Positions 1-7,292 of a DNA stretch of 64,000 bases are shown here, in pieces; the stretch's first letter is position 1; each line of letters starts with the position of its first letter. The notes below the pieces were generated by a model. That model was not told the DNA's origin, made no database searches, and saw nothing but the letters and a program-made list of their open reading frames with translations. This DNA is from a virus, in IMG/VR virus record IMGVR_UViG_3300042340_000379, positions 1 to 64,000 of that record, one strand, 5' to 3'. The translations under genes and the position numbers were made by a program.

Positions 1-24
1 ATAAAAAGTTTAATAAATAAGCTG

Positions 25-67
25 AGCTTATGATCAATATAACTAAAACTTATATTGATCATAAGCT
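25..67. terminator. AT-rich perfect hairpin, probable terminator
   Basis: An 18-bp perfect inverted repeat (25-42 pairs with 50-67, loop 43-49) is followed by a T-rich tract. It fits a factor-independent terminator for a gene entering from the left, although the stem is AT-rich. The low GC leaves room for another role, such as an operator. Confidence 0.5.
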
Positions 68-106
68 TTTATTTTTTCTATTTTGAATTTCTAAAAAAAA
101 TATATT

Positions 107-235
107 TTGTGGCCCAGGGGGGGGGGAGCCATTCGGAGGTCGCTCTCCCCGCCTCCACCTCACCCCGCCACGCGCACCCAGACCCATCAGGAGGCGGGCA
201 GACCGGGGGACCCCGCCCGCAGAGGGAGACCCTTA
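107..235. other. GC-rich tract with G10 run, no gene seen
   Basis: This stretch is very C/G-rich compared with the AT-rich phage DNA around it and includes ten consecutive G (117-126). Short open frames cross it but none resembles a protein. It may be a foreign fragment or a control region. Nothing else is recognisable here. Confidence 0.4.
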
Positions 236-275
236 ACACATACTTCCTTCAAAAGTAGATTTTTGAGGGGCCTGA

Positions 276-434
276 AAGCCTTACACAGCAAGCGTTTCAG
301 CCGACGCGAAAACGTGCGGGACATTACGCACGAGCCTAAAAGGGGCAAAATAGGGCCTCTGAAACGACCATATATTCATTTTTTTACTTTGGAAAGTGTC
401 AAAACCGCCAAAGCCTTACACAGTAAGCGTTTCA
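276..434 (+). repeat. 26-bp direct repeat pair
   Basis: Copies lie at 276-301 and 409-434 and differ at one base. The shared core is CTTACACAGYAAGCGTTTCA. The first copy is also partly palindromic (CTGAAAGC...GCGTTTCAG), and a lone inverse CTGAAACG lies between them near 358. Iteron-like spacing suggests a protein-binding or replication site, but no initiator gene is adjacent. Confidence 0.5.
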
Positions 435-519
435 GAGTCTTTAGAAGCTATAATAGAAGTGGGATCTTCCATGACTTTTATGCAAAAATTTAACCAAGCG
501 CACCAAGAGAGAATAAACA

Positions 520-876
520 ATGCATGAAGCTGATTCTATGAGAGGAGCAGACCTACTACACTTCTGTCCCACCATGAACCCACACCTCTTTGAAATGAGC
601 GAAGAAGAAGAGCAAGAACGTGAAGAGATCCTTCAGGAGGTACTTCAGCTATTTAGAGAAGGATACCCAAAAGAAACAAAGCCAGATAAAAAGACTAAAG
701 AGCTCCTTTTGGATATAGTCGAGGATCTTTATTGGTTCAGAGATATAGATGAAGATTACAGATACTTCGATGAGGGCGAGACGTACCACACACGATATAC
801 AAACATTCTCTGTAGATTTGGGCTGGCTATAGAAAAGGGAATCTGGATTCCAGCGAAGAAAGGCAAAAGCATCTAA
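520..876 (+). CDS. Hypothetical acidic protein, 118 aa
   Basis: The function is not recognised. The protein is strongly acidic: a Glu-rich helical stretch around residues 25-45 is followed by a Lys-rich then Asp/Tyr-rich part. It has no membrane segment or catalytic motif. A second in-frame Met at residue 19 (574) could be the true start. A TATAAT box at 449-454 lies upstream and could drive it. It is the first likely gene after the repeat region. Confidence 0.55.
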   Translation: MHEADSMRGADLLHFCPTMNPHLFEMSEEEEQEREEILQEVLQLFREGYPKETKPDKKTKELLLDIVEDLYWFRDIDEDYRYFDEGETYHTRYTNILCRFGLAIEKGIWIPAKKGKSI

Positions 877-920
877 GAAAAGGTCTTAGTAAGCTGGGCA
901 CCTGCAAGCCAAGCAGCTAG

Positions 921-950
921 CCGCCACCCCCGGCAGATAGCTAACCAATC
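921..950 (+). repeat. Dispersed 30-bp repeat, copy 1
   Basis: It matches 1460-1489 at 26 of 30 positions, with shared core CCCCGGCAGATAG. It can fold through GCCG/CGGC. Copy 1 is in the 180-bp gap between genes; copy 2 forms the 3' end of the next gene. Confidence 0.5.
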
Positions 951-1055
951 TATAGAACAAAGCAATAAGAGCATCTGGCAAGAGCTGGCCTCCTTTGAGG
1001 TATAGCCCATAACCAACTATTCGATCAAAAAACAAAACAATCCCAAGGAACTAAC

Positions 1056-1484
1056 ATGTCCGATCTCGAATGCCTTCCTCCTCTAAAAATTGATAAAACT
1101 AATTTTCAACCCGGCCCATGGATAGATGAGCCAGATGTGGCCTCTTGGGTAGATCGCGGTTACCTCTGCGCCATTCGTCGCAACTATATGGGCTGTCTCT
1201 GTGGTTACATTGGTGTTCCAATAACCCACCCATTTATCAATGCCTCTACTGCCAGCGATCTTAAAGGCCACATCGAAGGCACCATTAATGTTCATGGCGG
1301 TGTAACTCTTCTAAAAAAAATCGGTGGCTTTTGGTGGATTGGTTTTGACTGCTCTCATTTCGGGGACCTCATACCCGCATGGAAAAGTGAGGGTGCCTAC
1401 CGAGATTTTGCTTACGTTCAAGGTGAAGTAAAATTAATGGTGGATCAAGTCTCAGCCTCCCGCCATCCCCGGCAGATAGTTTAG
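1056..1484 (+). CDS. Conserved phage hypothetical protein, 142 aa
   Basis: The pattern Cys-Ala-(I/V)-Arg-Arg, Cys-Gly-Tyr-(I/V)-Gly-Val, His-Gly-Gly, then Trp-Trp-Ile-Gly-Phe-Asp-Cys-X-His and Tyr-Arg-Asp resembles a small protein of unknown function common in actinobacterial and other phages; this is recalled, not searched. Invariant Cys, His and Trp suggest metal binding or a small enzyme. The last ten residues are encoded by the 30-bp repeat, so the C-terminus may have been extended when the repeat arrived. Confidence 0.65.
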   Translation: MSDLECLPPLKIDKTNFQPGPWIDEPDVASWVDRGYLCAIRRNYMGCLCGYIGVPITHPFINASTASDLKGHIEGTINVHGGVTLLKKIGGFWWIGFDCSHFGDLIPAWKSEGAYRDFAYVQGEVKLMVDQVSASRHPRQIV

Positions 1485-1489
1485 CAATC
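1460..1489 (+). repeat. Dispersed 30-bp repeat, copy 2
   Basis: Second copy of the repeat at 921-950 (26/30). It overlaps the stop codon of the 142-aa gene. A weaker relative with a GCCGCCA...GCGGCAG hairpin lies near 16755, just after another stop codon. Confidence 0.5.
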
Positions 1490-1501
1490 CGTACAAGCAC
1501 T

Positions 1502-1603
1502 ATGAAATTTGAATTTCTTGGGCTGCTCTTCTTTTTAGAATGGTCAGATGACGGCCTATATTACATTTTTTCTAAAAAGGATAACTCAAAGCAGACTCAC
1601 TAA
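1502..1603 (+). CDS. Possible small ORF, 33 aa
   Basis: An ATG-started frame of 33 codons with a hydrophobic/aromatic N-terminal half and a Lys-rich end. No family is recognised and there is no strong ribosome-binding site. It is the only open frame of note between 1485 and 1727; the rest of that gap shows nothing else. Confidence 0.25.
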   Translation: MKFEFLGLLFFLEWSDDGLYYIFSKKDNSKQTH

Positions 1604-1727
1604 TTCTCTGTTTTTAAAGTCGAAATGCAAGAAATAACAGCTTTGTGCATTGTCTTGTTAAAGGTCGTGATAAAAGTCGGAAAACTTAGAAGCCCTCTCG
1701 CATGGCTAAAGAGCCTATTTTTAACTA

Positions 1728-2213
1728 ATGAACCAAGTTCTAAGTCAGAATGACCAACAGCTTGCTAAATATCTCCAGCAGATGTCTATCTTGTATGGGG
1801 AGAATCAGCAAGCTTGCTTTCCAAATCAAGTTCTAACCCACGGGCGCATTTGGACAATCTCTGAGCAACAACCCGATCGCATGACACCGCGCTTGTGTTA
1901 CGAAAACGCCTATCTGTTCTCTGACAAATCAAATATTTACTGTGAGGGCTGGGCTGTTCCCGACAACATTCCGCTTCCTATTTGGCATGCCTGGTGCATT
2001 AATCTAGAAGGAGAAGTTCTCGAGTTGACCTGGGAGAAACCAGGAATATCCTATATTGGAATCCCATTTCAAGATGATTGGTTGGTCGAAACCTTCCTCA
2101 ACTACAGAGAATACGGAATTGGCGGCGAAGCCTGCGCCAATGGATTCCCAGAAGATACAAGCGAATGGGTTCATCCCATTCAATCAAAAGGCCAAACAAT
2201 CCTAAGGAGTTGA
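1728..2213 (+). CDS. Papain-like-fold hypothetical protein, 161 aa
   Basis: Motifs Cys-Tyr-Glu-Asn-Ala (about residue 57), Tyr-Cys-Glu-Gly-Trp-Ala, His-Ala-Trp (about residue 87) and an acidic Leu-Thr-Trp follow the Cys-His-acid order of papain/NlpC-like folds. The CYxNA...EGxA...HAW...TW pattern is known in phage and bacterial hypothetical proteins. Whether it hydrolyses or conjugates anything cannot be told from sequence. The next gene begins three bases after its stop, so they are probably cotranscribed. Confidence 0.6.
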   Translation: MNQVLSQNDQQLAKYLQQMSILYGENQQACFPNQVLTHGRIWTISEQQPDRMTPRLCYENAYLFSDKSNIYCEGWAVPDNIPLPIWHAWCINLEGEVLELTWEKPGISYIGIPFQDDWLVETFLNYREYGIGGEACANGFPEDTSEWVHPIQSKGQTILRS

Positions 2214-2216
2214 GAC

Positions 2217-2447
2217 ATGGCAATTGCTAACAATTACCTTCAAGCAGCCCAGCAACACCCAAATCTAGAAAAATTCGCTCTAGCTATTCTTGCTCTCATT
2301 TATATTGAAAACGACGAGATTGTTATAGACGGAAACCTAGGGGCAGACTTTATTGGGGATGTGGTAGACAAAGCGACAGATTGCGGCCTAGATCCTGAAA
2401 ACCTAGAGTGGACAATTATAGGGCCAACGGATGACTCAAGTTTTTAG
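2217..2447 (+). CDS. Hypothetical acidic protein, 76 aa
   Basis: Not recognised. It has a helical N-terminus followed by an acidic Gly/Asp-rich C-terminal half. The start is supported by AAGGAG nine bases upstream, inside the preceding gene's end, so translation is probably coupled. Confidence 0.6.
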   Translation: MAIANNYLQAAQQHPNLEKFALAILALIYIENDEIVIDGNLGADFIGDVVDKATDCGLDPENLEWTIIGPTDDSSF

Positions 2448-2492
2448 AAAAAAGTTGGAGTTTGGTACCCACAAGACAATTAAGCACTAACT

Positions 2493-2757
2493 ATGGAAAA
2501 CAGCAATGGAAAACTGATGAAAGCCTACTCCATTTTCTCTACCAAACTTCCAGAAGCGCCCGACAGTGTTTGCTGTCATGAATCAGCCGGTAAAGCCAGC
2601 CTTTTGCGCCAGTGCATTAGCAGAAATTTACGGCATTGAATTTGGAAAAGCCCTAACTAGTTTAAGGGTGCGTCGAGCCCCTAACTTTGACGCTTGGGCC
2701 CAAGCTCAAAACTGCCCTCGGCATATTGATACTGAATACGCAAAGTTAACAAGTTAA
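2493..2757 (+). pseudogene. Small conserved phage protein interrupted by a frameshift
   Basis: Frame 1 from ATG 2493 encodes about 36 good residues ending His-Glu-Ser-Ala-Gly-Lys-Ala-Ser, then degenerates to a stop at 2637. The +1 frame from 2602 continues with Leu-Arg-Val-Arg-Arg-Ala-Pro-Asn-Phe-Asp to 2757. Joined, they give about 87 residues matching a common phage type with AGKA followed by RVRRAP. The break lies at CAGCCTTTTG, a short homopolymer, so an indel or sequencing error is likeliest; translational +1 shifting is possible. Confidence 0.5.
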
Positions 2758-2759
2758 CC

Positions 2760-3446
2760 ATGGAAAGACGATCACTTTTAGTAGGGGGAGGGCTATTTGC
2801 CGCGTCGTTTTTAATCACAGCCTCCCTCCCAAAGAAAAAAGAGCCCATAGCAATGGCAGCTCCTGTGATTATTCCTCAGGAGCCCCAGCCAGTAGCAGCA
2901 GCGGTCACTCCCGTAGAACATGAATCTGTGACAGTGGGCGAGTCCACTCACTACAAATATAATGATGTAGCTGCCGAAAACCTAGTGCATATTGCAGATT
3001 CGGCTAATGGCAAAGAGTTTATGGCTAAAGAAGCCGCTCCTTATTTTCACAGCCTAGTCGCCGCAGCTGCCAAGCATGAAATCAGGCTCTCAGTAGTTTC
3101 TGCTTTTAGAAGCTATGATAAACAGAAAGGATTGTGGGAGAACCAGATAAAAAAGCGCGGAAGTGAAGCAGCGGCGGCAGTTTGGTCGGCTCCCCCAGGA
3201 TACAGTGAACATCACACAGGATTTGCGGTTGATTTTAACGGTGAAGATTCTTCTACAATACTAAGCGAAAGCTTTGAGAATACAACGGCTTACCGTTGGC
3301 TGAGTGAAAACGCCGCACGATTCAACTTCTACCTCTCATTCCCGAAAGACAACGCCCAAAAGATTGGGTTCGAGCCCTGGCACTGGAAATATAAACCCCA
3401 ACAGCAGCATGAAACATCTGGTACTAACTTCAACTTCGGCAATTAA
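2760..3446 (+). CDS. VanY-type D-Ala-D-Ala carboxypeptidase / endolysin (M15B)
   Basis: Zinc peptidase that trims D-Ala from peptidoglycan stems or acts as an endolysin. Residues 1-25 have a twin-Arg start and a hydrophobic segment, a signal or anchor. The catalytic part begins near residue 100: Ser-Ala-Phe-Arg-Ser-Tyr, Ser-Glu-His-His-Thr-Gly-Phe-Ala-Val-Asp (first zinc ligands) and Glu-Pro-Trp-His-Trp-Lys-Tyr (catalytic Glu and third ligand), all intact. Length 228 aa is normal. The next gene starts inside its last 38 bases. It is one of three complete wall hydrolases in the window. Confidence 0.9.
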   Translation: MERRSLLVGGGLFAASFLITASLPKKKEPIAMAAPVIIPQEPQPVAAAVTPVEHESVTVGESTHYKYNDVAAENLVHIADSANGKEFMAKEAAPYFHSLVAAAAKHEIRLSVVSAFRSYDKQKGLWENQIKKRGSEAAAAVWSAPPGYSEHHTGFAVDFNGEDSSTILSESFENTTAYRWLSENAARFNFYLSFPKDNAQKIGFEPWHWKYKPQQQHETSGTNFNFGN

Positions 3447-3942
3447 AGTAGAGGCAACTAAGCAGGTTTTCCGTGACTGGGAAATTATCACTATCAAAAC
3501 TCCAACCGTTATTGAGCAGCCGTTTGGTTACGAACAAACTCGAACCTGCGCGGTCACCCGCCGTAACTACGTGTTTGAGACTTTGGGCATCAAGACCCTT
3601 CCAATTATCTCAATCGAATCTGGCCTCTCTTACAAATTCAAAAATGGAGTAGAAGAGTGGTTTGATTTCTCAGTCGGGGAGTTCTTCTTAAACGGTTCAA
3701 CTGATCTAGTTGTTTCGCCTCACCTTAAAATCCCTGAACAGTACCACAAACATATTTTAGAGGCTCAAGATCGCGGATTTGGCTCAACAACATTTGGGCA
3801 AGTTTTGAGTGAAGAGCTCCACATATCACAAGATATGTGGCATAGCGCTTTATGTGGGATTTCTCGCAAAGACCTTATTGTTCGCGCTCTTGAAGATATT
3901 GAGCTTAGAGGCTATCCCCCAGAATGGCTTGAAGACCAATAG
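3409..3942 (+). CDS. YjjX-like inosine/xanthosine triphosphatase (NTPase), 177 aa
   Basis: Predicted to hydrolyse non-canonical nucleoside triphosphates. The start MKHLVLTSTSAIKVEAT matches the nucleotide-binding Thr/Ser-X-Asn/Ala-X-X-Lys opening of the family, and Ser-Ile-Glu-Ser-Gly-Leu carries the expected acidic metal site (IGIEsGi in relatives). ATG 3409 is chosen because it begins at the conserved N-terminus; an upstream in-frame ATG would be buried in the peptidase gene. The 38-bp overlap suggests translational coupling. Confidence 0.75.
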   Translation: MKHLVLTSTSAIKVEATKQVFRDWEIITIKTPTVIEQPFGYEQTRTCAVTRRNYVFETLGIKTLPIISIESGLSYKFKNGVEEWFDFSVGEFFLNGSTDLVVSPHLKIPEQYHKHILEAQDRGFGSTTFGQVLSEELHISQDMWHSALCGISRKDLIVRALEDIELRGYPPEWLEDQ

Positions 3943-4000
3943 CAGAGTGGATGAACGGAACTCCCGACGCGAAGTTTGGAGCTCCAAGCGATCGCTCTCC

Positions 4001-4015
4001 TTTGTATCATACAAA
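4001..4015. promoter_or_regulatory. Palindromic site TTTGTA-N3-TACAAA, copy 1
   Basis: Perfect match TTTGTATCATACAAA in the intergenic gap, 31 bases before the next ATG (4047). One of eight such sites in the window; probably a binding site for a DNA-binding protein. Confidence 0.6.
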
Positions 4016-4046
4016 TTAACAAGCTAACAACCCCAAGAAATATACT

Positions 4047-4477
4047 ATGACTGATTTTGATTTAGAACAAAGAATTGAGAGCGGCTACTACAGAACCAAA
4101 AAGCCCTACGCACTGTCGGATGAGCAATTTAACACTTTTCATGATGAGATAGACGCTCTAGATAGCATTCCACTAACAATCTCTGATCGAAAGCTGAAAA
4201 AGAAAGAAATTATTCAGCGCAAAAAAAACAAGCAATCAAAGAGTTACAACGCGAGTACCACGCTGATAGAAACCGCCTCTTGGATGAGTTTCAACTAGAC
4301 TGCGAGCATTGGCATAATTTTGCTAGTTTCCCACCTGTAATTAAGCGCAAAATTCATGGCATGGTTGAAAGCACAGAAGGACTTAAAAACAAGTCCGATA
4401 AATATGACGAGCTAGTAGAACTTGTTAGTCAATGCATTAAGACTATGCGAGAGTTTATTGAGAGCGAGGGACTGTAA
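4047..4477 (+). CDS. Hypothetical protein, probably made by -1 frameshifting
   Basis: The zero frame (4047-4298, 83 aa) loses sense after an A8 run at 4221-4228. In the -1 frame the protein continues smoothly to 4477 with a helical Gln/Glu/Arg-rich segment and HWHNF, giving 143 aa. At the switch the zero-frame codons read A AAA AAC, a textbook slippery heptamer. Either both products are made, or one base is missing or extra in the A run. Function unknown. An operator-like palindrome precedes it. Confidence 0.55.
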
Positions 4478-5163
4478 TGAAACAAAACATCCTTGTCATA
4501 GAAAAGTCGGCCTTGATAGAACCCAAAGGCCGACTTACCAGCATCACCAAGCCCGACGACCAGCAGCCAATTCCCGGCATGCAGGCGCGGATTAAAGAAT
4601 TAGCTGCTGACTACCAGATTTTTCTGGTAGGTAACGAGCCCCAGTGGAAACCTACTGAAACGCTAGCCCAAAACTTTCCAATTGGGGCGCATCTTTATGA
4701 TCCCCTTGCAACTGATTGCTGCCTAGTGATAAATAAAGTAGAGTTTCCTGGGGAAGTAAGGTTAGCGTTAAACCCAAACAAGGATGGAAAAGATCACACC
4801 TATATCCTTCGAGGCTCAAAAGTCCTATTTCAGTGGAAGACATCAAAGCTGATAGCCCAAGAGTATCAGTATGTATTAGAGCTATTCCCAGAAATAGATC
4901 ATGCCTACTTTTCAGGAGACAAAAATGTCTGCTTTCTTGTCACTCGCTGCGGTTTACAGCAAGTAAAAAACCTCAAGTCTGATTGGGATTATAGCCTGCC
5001 TAATCCAGGAATGCTTTGGCTAGCCGCACAAGCTAAAGACAATCATTTAGAAAAAGGTGAGCATCTGTTTATAAGCAAAGAGTCCGCTTACAAACAGAAA
5101 ATTGACCATGAGTCTGGGTTCCTATTTATGCTGCAAAGCGAGCTTTTAGGAGTGTCCGCGTGA
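4477..5163 (+). CDS. Degenerate HAD-like protein, 228 aa
   Basis: The N-terminus (ILVIEKSALIEPKG, then IPGMQARIKEL and IFLVGNE) has the layout of a HAD-family phosphatase (PNK/histidinol-phosphatase type: DxDGT, then PGV, then a V-S-N-Q-like motif II). The catalytic Asp pair is replaced (V-I-E-K), so phosphatase activity is unlikely. The remaining 170 residues are not recognised. The start ATG overlaps the previous stop. Confidence 0.45.
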   Translation: MKQNILVIEKSALIEPKGRLTSITKPDDQQPIPGMQARIKELAADYQIFLVGNEPQWKPTETLAQNFPIGAHLYDPLATDCCLVINKVEFPGEVRLALNPNKDGKDHTYILRGSKVLFQWKTSKLIAQEYQYVLELFPEIDHAYFSGDKNVCFLVTRCGLQQVKNLKSDWDYSLPNPGMLWLAAQAKDNHLEKGEHLFISKESAYKQKIDHESGFLFMLQSELLGVSA

Positions 5164-5372
5164 ATAAGTTTTTCTCTATCGCCTTTATTATTTGGCATAC
5201 AGGATTTCTAGTTTCCTTCTGGCGTGCAAAGTACTCTAACACTTGGGAAGAGCTCCTCAGTCGAACAGGTCTTTCGTTAGCCTGGCCCGCATTTCTTGGG
5301 CTAAAGACTTACGATAGGACGAAAGCTCGTGCCAAACCCACCGTCACTTCCGCTAATAACATAACACTCTAA
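5160..5372 (+). CDS. Small membrane-associated protein, 70 aa
   Basis: Residues 1-22 are hydrophobic and aromatic, fitting one membrane helix, and a second weakly hydrophobic stretch lies at 35-48. The C-terminus is Lys/Thr-rich. It overlaps the previous stop by four bases. No family recognised. Confidence 0.5.
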   Translation: MNKFFSIAFIIWHTGFLVSFWRAKYSNTWEELLSRTGLSLAWPAFLGLKTYDRTKARAKPTVTSANNITL

Positions 5373-5405
5373 ATGACCTTCTCTCGCAATAATTGGGAGC
5401 CTATA

Positions 5406-6098
5406 ATGCCAATCGACGCTAACTATCGCCGCAAAAAGGTTTTAGATTTTCTTGCCTCAATTCACACCTATATTGGCAGAGTTCCCGACTCTCCCTGCGA
5501 GCTTGAACTCCGCACAGCATTAGAATCAGAAGAAGGATTTTCCCTAGAAGAGCCCACTTCTAATATTCTTAATCTAATAGCTGACATGCATAATTCTTTC
5601 AGCATTGCCATTGGAAAAAATAACCCAATGAGTGCTCAAGAAAACCGGCTTTTAACTTGCTTAGAAAAGTTAAGCAAGCAGTTAGATGACCAAGCTATTG
5701 AAAACGATAGCCAATGGGAAAGTCGAATGCAGTCTTTGCAAACAGCCACCGAAAAGTTCACCCGCCAGGTTCCAGATCTCAATCTAACCCTGCGGGATCG
5801 CCGCAAGATGATTCTCCAGATGTGTGAGAGCGTAACCCGCAATTTACGCTACAGAAGCGGGCCGCTTGCCGTTTATGAACAAGTTATCTACGAAGAAGTG
5901 TGCCTATGGCTAACCTTTAAGCTGAGTGTCGAGAATCTGGATATACGCGACCGTACTTTAGATGTGCTTCTAAAAACAAAGGAGTGGATTAGCAACCAAA
6001 TAGCGCGGGATAACTGCCAGAATCCTGATGAATACGCAATCTATGTAAGCTCAATGGTTATTTTTAAAACCCTACAAAATTCAACCTTTGGAGGTTAA
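5406..6098 (+). CDS. Hypothetical helical protein, 230 aa
   Basis: Not recognised. It is predicted mostly helical, with charged Gln/Glu/Arg-rich stretches around residues 80-140. ATG 5406 is preferred over the ATG at 5373 because GGGAG stands at the right distance upstream. Confidence 0.6.
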   Translation: MPIDANYRRKKVLDFLASIHTYIGRVPDSPCELELRTALESEEGFSLEEPTSNILNLIADMHNSFSIAIGKNNPMSAQENRLLTCLEKLSKQLDDQAIENDSQWESRMQSLQTATEKFTRQVPDLNLTLRDRRKMILQMCESVTRNLRYRSGPLAVYEQVIYEEVCLWLTFKLSVENLDIRDRTLDVLLKTKEWISNQIARDNCQNPDEYAIYVSSMVIFKTLQNSTFGG

Positions 6099-6102
6099 CC
6101 CC

Positions 6103-6522
6103 ATGACACTAAGAAAACTAATCGGCCAGCTATCTCTAAACGAATTGAAAGAACTAACTCAAGAGCATTCTGATTGGGAGAAAAATCAATTTATTCCCCT
6201 GGATGCAAAACTGCGTAAGATAGCAAAGCAGCATTACAGCGACGATAGCGTGCTCCTGATGGAGCGTGTAGCTAATGAAGCCTATCGAACAATCGCTCTT
6301 CAATCTCTAAAAGAAAAGCCGCAGCCCTACGCGCTTATTTCCGTTGCTGAGCGGTCATATATTATTCACACCAGCCGACAAGATGAAATCCATCTGCAAG
6401 AAAAAATTAGTGCAGTGAGCGTCAAGTTCTTTGAAAGCCTGTCTTTGGCCAGACAGTTCTACTTGAGAAACTACGACAGCGGGCTGGACGAAGAGTTTGC
6501 TCAACCAAAAGGTGAAAAGTGA
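6103..6522 (+). CDS. Hypothetical protein, 139 aa
   Basis: Not recognised; a helical, charged protein. ATG 6103 follows GGAGG at a good spacing, so it is chosen over the in-frame 6088. It is the last gene before a 1.5-kb RNA-rich region with no convincing protein gene. Confidence 0.6.
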   Translation: MTLRKLIGQLSLNELKELTQEHSDWEKNQFIPLDAKLRKIAKQHYSDDSVLLMERVANEAYRTIALQSLKEKPQPYALISVAERSYIIHTSRQDEIHLQEKISAVSVKFFESLSLARQFYLRNYDSGLDEEFAQPKGEK

Positions 6523-6663
6523 GATACATAGTTCAAATTCTCAAAACTCAACGCTAGACAGCCAGGCCCCTCCAGCCAGTCGCGGCAGTGCGCACAAGCC
6601 AGTGCTTATGATATGATTTAAAAGCTAGGACTACAACTTTCTTCCTTCTACTTCTATATACAA

Positions 6664-6678
6664 CAGGCCTCGCGCCTG
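6664..6678. other. Small GC-rich hairpin
   Basis: CAGGC and GCCTG enclose a five-base loop. It sits in the long untranslated stretch after 6522, about 35 bases upstream of the first structured-RNA copy. Confidence 0.3.
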
Positions 6679-6713
6679 TATTGCCATAGAATGTTGAATT
6701 TCCTAGCAACCTT

Positions 6714-6778
6714 TCTGGCCTAAGCGGGTCTTCCTTCAATTGAAATTTGTAACTCTAATAGACCCGCTAATTTCCAGA
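6714..6778 (+). ncRNA. Conserved two-stem RNA motif, copy A
   Basis: P1 TCTGG/CCAGA (6714-6718, 6774-6778), internal loop CCTA over AATTT, a 9-bp P2 AGCGGGTCT/AGACCCGCT (6723-6731, 6760-6768), then the loop begins TCCTTCAA. Copies B and C share the internal-loop and TCCTTCAA sequences but have different, still perfectly paired, P1 or P2 sequences. That covariation supports a real folded RNA. It matches no riboswitch or ribozyme consensus I can recall. Confidence 0.65.
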
Positions 6779-6994
6779 CCACCTCAAAAATATAAGAAGG
6801 GTCGTTTTGGATCATAGCTAAACTGTATAAGATTAAAATCTTACAGAGGCCAACCAAACAGGAATACTCAAGTGGCTTCCAGGCCTACCTTCAAAATACT
6901 CCACACCTCTTTGCCCACGTACAAGTGTCCTGATGCGTGATAAGTCGCCGCATGGCGCGATCGCCTCTCTGGCTCTGGCATAAGTGTGGAGCCC

Positions 6995-7039
6995 CTATAA
7001 CAGCAAGCCAAATGCTCACCAGAGCGCGAGCTGTTATAG
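6995..7039. other. 10-bp inverted repeat enclosing a repeated 17-mer
   Basis: CTATAACAGC (6995-7004) pairs with GCTGTTATAG (7030-7039). The loop contains GCAAGCCAAATGCTCAC (7003-7019), which recurs exactly at 7095-7111. This may be part of a transcribed structured RNA upstream of the tRNA. Confidence 0.4.
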
Positions 7040-7094
7040 AACCCCTCAAACAAAGGCGACCAAAAGTACCAAACGGCCTAGATTGAAAATATCT

Positions 7095-7111
7095 GCAAGC
7101 CAAATGCTCAC
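7095..7111 (+). repeat. Second copy of the 17-bp repeat
   Basis: Exact copy of 7003-7019, 92 bases downstream, without the flanking inverted repeat. It ends 29 bases before the tRNA-Ile start. Confidence 0.5.
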
Positions 7112-7140
7112 TTAAGTCACCAGCGTCCCTGAGGGTTTTC

Positions 7141-7270
7141 GGGTCAGTAGCTCAGCGGTAGAGCGCCAGCATTATACACTCTCTCCAATTCCTGCTGAAG
7201 GCGGATTAGGAGAAAGTTCCTTCATTAAAATGGGAGCTGAATGTCGCAGGTTCAAATCCTGCCTGGCCCA
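7141..7270 (+). tRNA. tRNA-Ile(UAU)-like gene with a 58-nt insert in the anticodon arm
   Basis: The 7-bp acceptor stem (GGGTCAG/CTGGCCC, one G-T pair), the D arm and the T arm (GCAGG TTCAAAT CCTGC) are all good. The anticodon stem is CAGC (7167-7170)/GCTG (7236-7239) with a C-A mismatch at its base. The seven bases after the 5' strand, ATTATAC, make a normal loop with anticodon TAT. Between this loop and the 3' strand lie 58 extra bases (7178-7235). CCA is not encoded. Removing the insert gives a canonical 72-nt tRNA, so the insert acts like an intron or a disruption; it is too short for a group I intron. Confidence 0.7.
7178..7235 (+). ncRNA. Circularly permuted copy (D) of the RNA motif, inside the tRNA
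   Basis: Order here is P2' (7178-7186), AATTC, P1' CTGCT, GAA loop, P1 GGCGG, ATTA, P2 GGAGAAAGT (7209-7217), TCCTTCA. P2 pairs at 8 of 9 positions; P1 pairs with two G-T pairs. The AATTC/ATTA internal loop and TCCTTCA match copies A-C, but the open end is moved from P1 to the P3 side, where the tRNA anticodon stem takes the place of P3. Circular permutation of one fold is typical of small ribozymes. Confidence 0.6.
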
Positions 7271-7271
7271 A

Positions 7272-7292
7272 TTGGGAATCGAGGATTCCCAA
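7272..7292 (+). terminator. Hairpin directly after the tRNA
   Basis: TTGGGAATC pairs perfectly with GATTCCCAA around a GAG loop, beginning two bases after the tRNA 3' end. There is no T tract, so it is more likely a processing or boundary hairpin than a full terminator. Confidence 0.45.

Noticed and set aside
7141-7270. Group I intron in the tRNA
   Set aside because: The insert is only 58 nt and lacks the P3-P7 core; known tRNA group I introns are about 200-300 nt.
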